A DNA stretch of 64,000 nt. Source: Enoplosus armatus. Lineage: Eukaryota > Chordata > Actinopteri > Centrarchiformes > Enoplosidae. Below are positions 46,386 to 56,900 of the stretch, one piece after another; position 1 is the stretch's first letter, and each line of letters begins with the position of its first letter. Both the position numbers and the translations under genes were made by a program. The stretch lies in the NCBI RefSeq assembly GCF_043641665.1, contig NC_092199.1, forward strand, positions 16,362,649 to 16,426,648. Reading direction: 5' to 3'. The notes below the pieces were generated by a model. The model did not search any database. It was not told where the DNA came from and was given only the letters and a program-made list of their open reading frames with translations.

Positions 46386-47335
46386 CTTGGACTGACTGTT
46401 GGGTGTTTTTTTTTTTCCAGAAAGTACGGTGGCCGAGAAGAGTAAAACGAGTCCGTGTACGTTTGTGTTTCTATACTACTGACTGACCGCAGTCTACTTG
46501 CAGAAAGCAACATATATGATGGTATATTATTATTATATATAATTTTCACCACTACAATCAGACCTTTTTTTTTATTTTCAGGCCATTTTTAGCACACCTC
46601 CATCGTAATTATTAATTATTGTTAAACCAGACGCAATTAGTCAAGTTGTAATGTCACAATGTAGCGAATGAGTGACAGCAGACAGTGCACACAACGTTAC
46701 ATGTTATACGGATATAAACTCTTAACGATTTTCCCGACAGCACGTGAAGGCGTCGTTTTTGCGTATGCCGTCATCAGGGAAGCTTCATCTGACGATATTC
46801 AGTATTCACACAGATGCTGTGCACGGATGTATCTGTTGAAGTGGTAAGAATGAATATTGTGCCGTTGTCGTGTTATAGCTAGGCGGTGAGTGTAAGAGAT
46901 GTGCGCTAATGTACAGTTAAATCACCCGAGTGTTTTAACATTTTGACTGTTATTTGTCCCCAAGAGTCCCAGCTAACGTGAACTGGAGCTGACTTGATTC
47001 CAGGCTAACGTTAGCTAACGCTAGCTCTCCCTTCCACTTGGCTGAGTTAATGTGTGGTAGCCAATGGTACCTTTCAGACTAAGCCTTGCATTGCTGCTTG
47101 GCCGTGGCTCTGCTGTGTCCCAGTCTGATGGCTGGCTCTAACAAAAACGGGCCCTTCTGAGAAACTGTGTATACAAAGGGCTTGAAATGTGATATTAACC
47201 TGTTTGTACGGACAGGTAAGGCAGTTAAATTGCATTACTGGCATGGTGTGGTGCGGATGTGATGTACTGATGTGTTCAAGTTCTACCATATCATGAGCAT
47301 CCTCTCCCTTCTCTTCATTTTTTTCCCCCAGAGAG
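46386..47335. promoter_or_regulatory. Shared upstream region of mrpl38 (-) and trim65 (+)
   Basis: The two start codons are 950 bp apart and point away from each other. The trim65 side probably contains a non-coding first exon, since a polypyrimidine tract and AG (ttttttcccccag) lie 5 nt before its ATG; the exon may end at a GTAAG around 46841. A gctaacgttagctaacgct motif is at about 47002-47020. A bidirectional promoter is inferred from geometry. Confidence 0.5.
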
Positions 47336-50300
47336 ATGTCTGCTCTTCCTTCAGAGATGGAGTCCCAGAATTCAATCCTGACCTGTGTCATATGCCTGGA
47401 GCGCTTCCGAGTCCCTGTAACCATCCCCTGCGGGCACACCTTCTGCCAAACGTGCATCACCACCCACTGGGACACCAAGAGCAAGTCTAACATCGGACCT
47501 CAGTGCCCCATCTGCAATGCGAAGTTTGCCAGCAGGCCCGTTCTCAAGCGCAACGTGTCCCTGTCCGTCCTGACTGAGGCTGCAAACAGCACCGGCCCCT
47601 CCTGTAGAGAGTCGCTCATGAGGGGGAGTGAAGGGGCGAGAGCCATGCTGCTGTGCGAGCGCCATAAAAAGCCTCTGGTTTACTACTGCAGTCAGCACAA
47701 GATGTCTGTGTGCTGCGAGTGTGGCATCTCTGAGTGTGTGAACCACGAGAAGGTCCTGTTGGAGGTGGAAAGGGAAAATCAAGAGGTATATGGTAACACA
47801 GTGCCACCACAGCTGCGTATCTGGGAGTCCAACAGGGCTTTTCAGTCCAGTTTATAGCACTGTCCACTTGTGACTGTGTGAAGCCCGCTGTCTCAATTTG
47901 ATGTGTTTTCTCTGCAGCTGCTGCTCCAAAGGAAGAGCACGGAGGTGGGGAAACTCACTGAAGAGACGCAGAAAAGTTTACACGACTTGGCCGAGAATAT
48001 CAATCAAGCTAAGGTAAGCTAAAAGGCCTAAAGGTTTCACTATGCTTTAAACGAACATGTCAGAAAAGGGACTTAACTCAAAGTTAGGAAAAGAAGCTGC
48101 CTGTCAAAGAGAGGGATGTATAGATTCGATGGTTTGGTATACTGTTATTACCAGTAATCTAACAGAAGCCAAAAGCCCAGAAAACAACCAAGCTTGACAT
48201 TATTGTAGATAAATAAAGAGACCAGGGAGAAAGATTCAGGACTGGACTGACCACATGTTCCCAAGTTCCTCGAAGCGGGCGTGTGATTCTGCGTGTCCCC
48301 ACTAACAGGTGACTCTCCAGCAGACCTCCACCTGGGTCAGTGTCAAGTTCGCCACCCTGATAAAGATACTGGCGGAGAAGCAGGAGGCCACAGAGCTCTT
48401 CATTGAGGAGCAGAGGGAGGCGGCCATCGGCGAGGCGGAGGCTCGGCTGGCTGAACTCGAGGAGCGCTCGCAGAAACTCCGAGAGAGCCAGGGGCAGATA
48501 GCAGCTGTGCACGACCTCCCTGACGCAGAGCTCATCAAGGTTTGTAACCCCGCGCTTACGCCACTGTCGTTCGGCTAAATGGAAAGACTACGACTACCTT
48601 GCACTTTTTATCCTCCTCCTCCTGCTGTGAGAGGGTCAGGATTTCTGTCCTGTGATCTCAACATTTCGGAGAATAGAGTATTGCTCAGGCCACAAATACT
48701 GTATTGTCTGTGTGTCTGTGTTAGTTACACACCAGCCAGCTGGGTGAAAACCAGCAAAATCTGCATTTCCAACTGAAGGTAAATTGGTTCGCAGTCTTCT
48801 GAAGTTCCACATGCGCTGCATCTTTTTATTTTTTTGTGATGCGGGGGACTAACAAGCACAAAGGCTGTGAGCACGAACCAATTTACCTTCAGTTGGAATT
48901 CACAAGCAGTTTTTTTTTTTTCCAGAATACCAGACTCCAGAAAGAAAAAGAACAATTAAAGAAATCGTCAGATGTCAGGTGCTGTAGGGGCCTCATGAAA
49001 GAAAAGACGTGGTGAAAAGCAGCGTTGTGCAGCACGCTGTGGGTGTAGGTTTTTAACTGTCCCACACTTCTTATCACACCCAACAGTGGGCATACGACAG
49101 CAACGTGAATATCTCTACTGCTACATGGCAGCAAAAGCAGGGTTGTACCTTTTTTGGGGGGAGTTTCTGACTTCAGACTGATAAAGTGAGAAAGTTTGAT
49201 GATGACTTCTATATGTCTGACTTTGAAAAGCCCTCTGGAAATTCTACAGTCCAAAACCCCAAAAAGTCCTCATTTAGTATCATAAATGACAAATCCTTAC
49301 GCTTAGGAAGCTAGAACCAGCCTATGTTTTGACATTTTTGCTTGGAAAAAAAAAAAAATCACTGAATCGATTAACCGTTGCAGCTCTACTCATAACGTTC
49401 ATCTGACTCAGAAATCATCAGCCGCCAAATCATCCAGGGTCTTCTTTTGAAACGCGTATCTCTTCGCAGGAATCAATGGTCATAGAGGTCCCACGTTTCG
49501 AGGATATTCCCACGGATGTAACGCCAACCCTTCAGGAGCGACTGAACGGCGTCACAGACATCCTGTCCCGGGTCTCCAAGCTGGTGTCTGAGGACCTGGA
49601 GAAAGCTGTGAGCACGGCTGTGGGTCAGGACAAAGACGGTAACCTGCCTTCGGGGGTGACGTTCCCTACTGTTGCAATTTAGCTCCGTTTGCCAGCAGCT
49701 TCTGTTCCGATCTTTGCTCTGCGTCCTCAAGCTTGTCATTGGTCTCCAGGTTCTCCCCAGGATAAGAGGCCAATCCTAGCTGTGGTTCCCAGTCCAGCTG
49801 CTCCGTGCCACCCTGGTGGGAAGGAGGGCCTCACTGCTTGTAAGTCTTAACAGTATTTACCTGATTGTCTGGTTCTTCTGGTTCTGAATTCTAATTTGTG
49901 CAGAAAAAACATTTAAAGACCTTCCTTCCTCATTACAGACCGCTGCTCTCTGACCTTTGACCCACGCACGGCCAACGGGCACCTGTTTCTGTCCCAGGAG
50001 AACCGGAGGGCAGAGCACCTGACCTCTGGGCCGCGGCCCGTCCCAGCCCACGAAGCCCGCTTCGATCACACCTGGCAGGTGCTCTGCTTTCAGGGCTTCA
50101 CCCATGGGCAGCACTACTGGGAGCTGGAGGTGTCCAAGCCCTGGGCCTACCTCGGGGTAAAGAGCCAATGCGCGTTGTGTTTGTGCGCTGTTGTTTCGAG
50201 AGTCCCCTCAACTCACCCACGTCCTCTCTCCCGCGTCTCAATCAGGTAACCTACGAGACCATCCCCAGGAAGGAGAAGGGCAAGAGGTGCATGGTGGGCA

Positions 50301-50554
50301 TGAACGAACTGTCCTGGAGCCTGCAGCTGGACGAGCATCAGCTCAGCGCCTGGCACAACGGCCGGCGCGAGACCCTGGCCGGCCACTCGCAGCACAGCCG
50401 CATCGGCATGCTGCTGGACTACGAGGCGGGGACGCTCACCTACTATGGCGACGGGCAGACCAGGCTCCACGCCTTCCACTGTGCCTTCACCCAGGAGCTG
50501 TTCCCCGCCTGCTGGATAGGAGAGGGGGTCAGCATCACTCTCTGCTCCACATGA
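47336..50554 (+). CDS. trim65: TRIM65-like RING/B-box/coiled-coil/SPRY E3 ubiquitin ligase
   Basis: TRIM65 ubiquitinates MDA5 and TNRC6 in mammals. Seven coding exons: 47336-47785, 47918-48013, 48309-48539, 49470-49638, 49750-49839, 49939-50156 and 50246-50554, in phase, giving 520 aa (human 517). The RING finger is at about residues 17-62 (CVICLERFRVPVTIPCGHTF, then CQTC..CPIC); the B-box at about 105-140 (CERHKKPLVYYCSQHKMSVC, then CGISECVNH); the coiled coil at about 145-260 (IEEQREAAIGEAEARLAELE). A linker precedes PRY-SPRY (YRCSLTFDPRTANGHLFLSQ, HGQHYWELEVSKPWAYLG, SWSLQLDEHQLSAWHNGR, LFPACWIGEGVSITL). The position beside mrpl38 and wbp2 matches human TRIM65, which decides the name among the many TRIMs. 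No inactivating change is seen. Confidence 0.9.
48767..48898. repeat. Perfect 25-bp inverted repeat with 82-bp loop in a trim65 intron
   Basis: The arms are 48767-48791 (ttccaactgaaggtaaattg plus gttcg) and its exact reverse complement at 48874-48898. The loop contains a second short pairing (gcatc/gatgc). It could be a small foldback element or a structured intronic RNA. Confidence 0.9.
49280..49390. repeat. Dispersed teleost repeat ending aatcgattaaccgttgcagc (fragment)
   Basis: Shares tgacatttttgcttgga and the ending pattern gaatcgattaa-cgttgcagct with 54400-54645 and, in reverse sense, with 60920-61070. Confidence 0.5.
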
Positions 50555-51319
50555 GCGGACTCGGAAAGGGAAGTAAAGAAGCCAGCTCGCTGATAAGAAG
50601 TACTGTCAAACATGGGCACTAGCTGACTCAACATAGAGGACAACCCCGTAACCATTTAGGAGTTTTTTAAAAATCATTTTTTCTTCTCTTTACAATGACC
50701 GCCTTCCTACGTTGTTTTAAGCAGAACTGGCCACTTGGCTTTGGCTTATTCACATTATTACTTACCACACGACGATAACATAGGTCACAAACTCTGGTCC
50801 TAAAGGTCCGTAGGGCTCTAGTTTAAAGGACAGCGCTACTTCCTTCTGGTTTGTTTTGGTTTTCTTCAAAGTATGTATGAAATAGCCTAGATAGAGGTCT
50901 TGCTTTCGGTTAGGAAAACGGCAGCATCCTCGACTCAGTGTGTCAGATTGTTCCACTACACAAAGCGTGTTTTCTCGTTCTACTTCAAGGCAATAGGCAT
51001 TTATTCCGGGGCTTAGAGGCTCATTGTAAAATACACTGATTCATGAAACCCACATACGTACATGAGTTCGTCCATTGTGTTGCTGTAAGAGTGCTGGACT
51101 GCAACTAAACTCCTGCGCTCCGTGTGAAGTGCACTTTGGCTGCTCGTGCAAATGCACAACCTTAAGAGGGCGACGGTGTGTGCTGCCGGCTGGTGTCGCA
51201 CACATGCGAGATTTCCCCGTGTCTGACCCGAGTCTGCTTTGAAGAAATAGTTTCATCGTTGTTGGGAGGTCTGCTTCCTCGCTCGAGAGTCAGAACATCC
51301 AACACCACTTTCAGGCCGA

Positions 51320-51720
51320 TGCGGTAAATGAGGAGCTACAGCCGGCTGCTGGTTTGGTTAGCGTAGCACAAAGGCGGAAAACAGCGAGTCTGGCTCTGTC
51401 CAATGGCAACAAAATCTGCCTACCAGCACCTCCTGAAGCTCACTAATTAACTTAGATCTTGTTGCCTGGCAACCAGTGGAGACTCCAGGAAGTCACTGCG
51501 CCAAGAAATAGTCCAGCAGATAACCTTAAAACCACAACCTTGTTGTTTTTACTCATTTGGTTTTTGCACAGATTAAACAAACAAGATGGATTGTCTTCGT
51601 TAGTGTGCCTTAGAGGTTGCTGGTAGGTGGCTTTTGTTATGTTTGGAGTCCGGCTAGCTGTTTTCCCATTTTTATTCCAAGCTAAGCTAACCGTGTAGCC
51701 TCATATTAGGCGTACAGACG
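51320..51720. repeat. Teleost dispersed repeat, TTAGCTTAGC family (copy 3)
   Basis: Contains agccggctgctggtt, aacaaaatctgcctaccagc, tcactaattaac, a gttgcctggcaaccagtgga palindromic piece and ccaagctaagctaacc. It is the longest of the three copies. Confidence 0.7.
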
Positions 51721-52609
51721 TGGAGTCGCATCGATTTTTCTAACTCTCAGCCTGAAAGCGAATGAAGGAACTTTTTTTCTTAAATCCAGTCCGGTTTCTC
51801 AAATGTGGAGATGTGGCTGAAACCTGACCTGGTACCCACGCAGACACACACAAGAAGTCATGGCAGCAAAATAAGTAGAAGAGAGAGACATGTTTGCAGT
51901 GCTACAAGAAGCCATTTGTTGAGGAATCGCTAAAGCATAACTGTAGAAGGAAAAAATAATGCTCTCGCCTGCACAAACCTCTCCCTGCTTTTTTTTTTGG
52001 AGGGGGTTTCCATCTCTGGGTGGAATTCAGTCTACAGAAATATGGGAAATATGGGAGCCAGTTAATCATGTGGTGCATACAGGACATGAAGATTCTAATG
52101 CATTTCACGAGGCCCCCCCCCTCCGCCTGTTGTTGTACCACAAAAGCGATGTAGGTGAAACCAAATCGCAGTGGGCTGTACATTACTACTGAGAAGACAG
52201 AACTGAAAACGGGACGCCTATTTTCTTTTTTTTTAATCATCTTGGGATCTTAGCATGAATGCACAAACAAGTTGTCCTGCCTGTACAGTCTAAGACCTGT
52301 GACGCTGACATCTGCTGTACTGGACAAATGTTTTTAATGGGCTTTTGGCCTTTTTTTTTTTTGTTTTTTTTGGAATTTTGGGGTACTCGAGGCTCAGGAC
52401 GTCATGCGTCAGTCTTCTGATTTGCACAAGTTGTCTGAAAAGGCGCAGGCGAGGACTATTGACTCTGAGGGGAGAAAAAAAGGAAAAAAAAGAAGCACAT
52501 TTCCAGGCTGTTCGGGCCTAATGGCAGAAAGCCATTGTTCATTTTAAGTACGCTAACGCACTATGCTGTGTTACCCATCAATGTGTGATACAGCTCTCCT
52601 CGGTGTAGA

Positions 52610-52615
52610 AATAAA
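52610..52615 (+). terminator. Poly(A) signal of trim65
   Basis: AATAAA followed by AT- and T-rich sequence; converges with the wbp2 3' end. Confidence 0.5.
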
Positions 52616-52769
52616 GACAAAGACGGTTGTGTTTCACATGAATCAAGATCCATTTAATAAAATCCAATCCAATGCATACATGCATTAGTTGAGATCATGC
52701 TTTGTTTTTCTTACTTGAGCCATGTTACATGAATTGTTCAATAAATTAGTTTTGAAATAAATACAGAGC

Positions 52770-52775
52770 TTTATT
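52770..52775 (-). terminator. Poly(A) signal candidate of wbp2
   Basis: TTTATT (AATAAA on minus), about 1.2 kb after the stop codon, at the edge of an ATT simple repeat. Confidence 0.45.
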
Positions 52776-53993
52776 ATTATTATTATTATTATACACACAG
52801 CCATGACAGAGCAAATAGGAGCCCGATGCATAGCATTCTGAAAGTGCAAAGAATCAGCCACGGATGTGCCACAGATACAGTATATAGATTAGTGACGAGA
52901 GGGGAAGGAAGAGTAGCGGCTCAGATCAGATCCAAATACTGACCTCAAACTGGAGCAGTTAAGATCACAACCACAGAAAGTAGAAACTCTTCTAATGTTT
53001 TGTTTCCGCGATGTTTCAAACATACGTCGGGGAGAGGGAGGGGTGGGGCGGGCGGGCTGGCTGGCTGGGGGAGTCTGACCGTGCGTTTTTTCTTCGAACG
53101 TTCAGAGGCGTGGACGAAAACAGGAAGTGACATCAATGGGTTGACTTGCTCTGCTCTTGCACATTTGTAAAGGATAATCCCTCCTGGCAGTACGTCCCCT
53201 CCGGGCCCTGGTCCGCCCTCGCTCTAATCCAGGATCAGGGATTCGCCGCCAGGGCTCGGCGCTGCTCTAAATCTTTTGCGGTCCCTCTCGTCCACAGGGG
53301 GGGGCATGTCAGTGCAGGCTGGGACCACCCCTGCAATCTGCTCTTTTACAAAAGCTAGTTTTTCTTCTAGGTTAGTGTTCTTGAGAAAATCTCTCATTTT
53401 TAGAAGTCTACATATTAAAAGCCTGTACACACAAATCATAGAAAAATAAAAGACTGCGTTCAGCTTGCCTCTGGATTAGATTAACACCAACGGATTCAGT
53501 TTAAGTGAGCAACATAGCTGAATCTAAGGTTTAGGGTGTTGGTATGATTCTGGGGACACCTGCAAGGCAATGAAAGCTAAAATAGCTAGTCAGGTTACAA
53601 AGTTTATGTCATCTACACTGGAAAAAAAAAGCCCCCCAAAAATCCTGACAACTTTGGCTTGAACAATCTTATTGTTCCTCTCAAAAGACTGCTTACCAAT
53701 ACTAATAATTCCCATCAAGTAAAAGGTGCTTCTGAAGAGAATGAAGCGGATTATATGTGCGAATCATTTAAAAAGGGAATGTAAACGGTTTACGCAGAGG
53801 CGGGAGAGCGACAGAATGAGAAAAAGGGGAAACCAAAAGGAATGAGTTGGACTAGGAAGGAGGAAATGTTTAAAAAAAAAAAAAGGAAAACATTGACCTT
53901 CCTGATGTCCAGCTAATGGAATGAGAAACCAGGTGATCCAGGAGGAGAGAGATTACAGGAGACGGCGAGGGATGAGGGTGAGATCAAGCAGGT
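52776..53993 (-). other. wbp2 3' UTR
   Basis: No coding signal. It begins with an ATT trinucleotide run (52776-52792), then unremarkable sequence with a C-rich stretch near 53030-53080. Confidence 0.45.
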
Positions 53994-56900
53994 CTACTGG
54001 TTCTTCTTGTCTTCTGGAGGGGAGTAGGGGGGAGGCTTGTCCTACGGAGAGAGAAGAGTTAAATGGTTAACGCTAACCCTACTGTACAGTAATCCATTCA
54101 GCATGACAACAAACAGCCGTCACAGGCTATAGACTACATGCACCCTAGCATCAGTTTATGGGGCTGAAGTGCCAAGATCTGAGTTCTGCTCCTATGGACT
54201 TTGTCAAAGAGGGCCGGCTGCTGCCAAGACACCAACAATAAGCTGATCCACCACTGGTTGTTGCCACTGTGCGACAGTTTGTTGTGATTAGTTGTACCTG
54301 TCCTACCCCAAAGAAAAACAGGAGAAAATCTACCACGAAGCGACTAAAATAAATGACGCATTTCAGACAGTCAGATTTTGCCTTGCATGTGTGTCGTTAC
54401 ACTCATTTATTTCCCATTATACATTTCCCAGAGCCCAAGGTGACGTCTTCAAATTGCTTCTTTTTTTTTTTTTTTTAAATCTGACCAAAAGTCCAAAACC
54501 CAAAAGGTATTAAGTTTACTATTATATACATAAAAAAGAAAAGCATAAAATCCTCACATTTGAGAAGCAGGAACCTGCAAATGTTTGCCATTTTTGCTTG
54601 AAAAAGAACTTAAATCAGTTATTCGACTAATTGTTTCAGCTGAAATTCAGTGAAATAGCTTCTCTTTGATATCTTTAAAACTGACAGAAACACTGGAAGC
54701 AGCATTGAGGATAGCTACAGTTGTGTTCAAAATAATAGCAGTCCCACATCACTAGCAAGATAAATCCCTGTTTTTGTTAAAATTTCAACTTCTACACTGC
54801 AAGTAAGTTTCTAGAAGGTTTAGTAAAGGTATAGAAAACCAACAGACCCAACAGGCATGGCGTGCATGCTGCTGATTCTGTGAAACTGAATCATTAACTG
54901 AAAGGGGCGTGTTCAAAAAAATAGCAGTGCTGAGTTCTATAAGTGAGGTCATTGATAATGTGAAAAAAACAGGTGTTAAACAGGTGGCCCTCATTTAAGG
55001 ATCAAGGCAACTGACGCTGCATATACTGGCTGTGCATTTGTCCTTGAAAAACAGAGTAAAATGGGTCGTTCAAGACACTGTTCAGAAGAAGAGCGTTCTT
55101 TGATTAAGGAATTAATCAAAGAAGGGAAAACCTATAAAGAAGTGCAGAAAATGATAGGCTGTTCAGCTAAAATGATATCAAACGCTTTAAAATGGCAGCC
55201 AAAACCAGAAAGGCGAGGAAGAAAAAGAAAAACGACTATTCAAATGGATCGGAGAATAACCAGAATGGCAAAGGCTCAGCCAATGATCAGCTCCAGGAGG
55301 ATCAAAGAAGATCTAAGGTTGCCTGTGAGGACTGTAACAATCAGACGACGTCTATGTGAAGCCAAGCTACCAGCAAGAAGCCCCCGCAAAGTCCCATTGT
55401 TAAAAAAAAGACATGTGCTGAAGCGGTTACAATTTGCCAAAGAACACATTGACTGGCCTAAAAAGAAATGGCGTAATATTTTGTGGACTGATGAGAGTAA
55501 GATTGTTCTTTTTGGGTCTAAGGGCCACAGACAGTTTGTCAGACGTCCTGCAAACACTGAATTCAAGCCACAGTACACAGTGAAGACGGTGAAGCATTGT
55601 GGTGCAAGCATCATGATATGGGGATGTTTCTCGTACTATGGTGTTGGTCCTATTTATCGCATACCAGGGATCATGGATCAGTTTGAGTACATCAGAATAC
55701 TGGAAGAAGTCATGTTGCCGTATGCTGAAGAGGAAATGCCCTTGAAATGGGTGTTTCAACAAGACAATGACCCCAAACACACCAGCAAGCGAGCAAAATC
55801 ATGGTTCCAGACAAACCGCATTCAAGTAATGGAGTGGCCAGCGCAATCCCCGAACCTTAATCCCATAGAAAACTTGTGGGCTGACATGAAAAATGCTGTT
55901 CATGAGGCAAAACCAAGAAATTCAGAGGAATTGTGGAACATAGTACAATTGTCCTGGGCTGCAATACCTGTTGACCGGTGCCAGAAGTTGGTCGACTCCA
56001 TGCACCACAGATGTGAAGCAGTTATCAGAAACCGTGGTTATGCAACTAAATATTAGTTTATGATTCTCAGGAAGTTGAATCTTCAAGCATTTCTTAGTTT
56101 ATACAGTACATTTGAGTTTGTAAAGACAGACTGCTATTTTTTTTAACATTATATTTCTTGACTTTCTGTAAAATATTATCAAATTCAATTACTTTTTCCA
56201 ATTTTCTTGCTTTGAAATAGAAAGTGCTGTGTCCCCAATGCATTTGTGTTCATTAAAATACAATTTATTTGAGGGATTTTGACGTTTACTCACCTTTTTA
56301 ATCACACTGCTATTATTTTGGACACAACTGTACATGCAGAGGGGAAACATGACAAATGCTTCCATGCTTCCAAGGACACAAGTGGCAGTTCAACAGCTAC
56401 TGTACTAAAAAGGTGAGTGACACCCACCGACTCATACTGGCACAAACTGGTAGATACATCCGCTCAGCGTCAGCTGTTCAGCAGAGTGATGGAGGGCAGC
56501 TTACCTGTGGCAGGTACACATGTGTGGGCGGAAGCGTGGCGCAGCTGGCGCTCGCTGCTGCCTCGGCTGCTTTGGCCTCCGCTGGGAAAGAGACGGGGAG
56601 TGAGGGAAGGAGGAGGACGGGGGGGGGGGGGACATTAATTAAACACGGTCTTACACTTAATCCCTGGGATACATGAGCTGACTGAAGCTTATCGAGCCTG
56701 ATACAGACGGGTGTTGTAATGAGGAGGGGGGGAAAAGGAAATGTAGGCTACATTAAGACGACATTATTCTGCAGCTTGAGCTAATAAAAGTCATACAGCG
56801 TGGAGTGAAATGTTTTAAATGTCAACCAGCCACGGATTTGTTAGCAGGGCGAGGTGATATGGTTGAATTCAGCGTCACGATATTAATAAGAATTCAACAA

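Larger units (their letters stand above)
50555..52615 (+). other. trim65 3' region
   Basis: No exon. AATAAA at 52610-52615 is the likeliest distal poly(A) signal, giving a 3' UTR of about 2 kb that contains the repeat at 51320-51720. An earlier end cannot be ruled out. Confidence 0.45.
54718..56330 (+). mobile_element. Complete Tc1/mariner-type transposon, IR/DR type
   Basis: 1613 bp, flanked by TA on both sides (54716-54717 and 56331-56332). The outer ends CAGTTGTGTTCAAAATAATA (54718-) and CAGTTGTGTCCAAAATAATA (complement of -56330) differ at one base in the first 25. Inner copies of the same signal occur about 190-200 bp inside each end: GTGTTCAAAAAAATAGCAGT at 54909 and, on the complement, GTTAAAAAAAATAGCAGTCT at 56128-56147. 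That is the IR/DR arrangement known from Sleeping Beauty-type elements. It contains one uninterrupted transposase gene and lies in the last intron of wbp2, opposite in direction. Confidence 0.93.

Noticed and set aside
55276..55780. Minus-strand frames inside the transposase
   Set aside because: Shadows of the transposase gene, which carries the full domain set on the plus strand.
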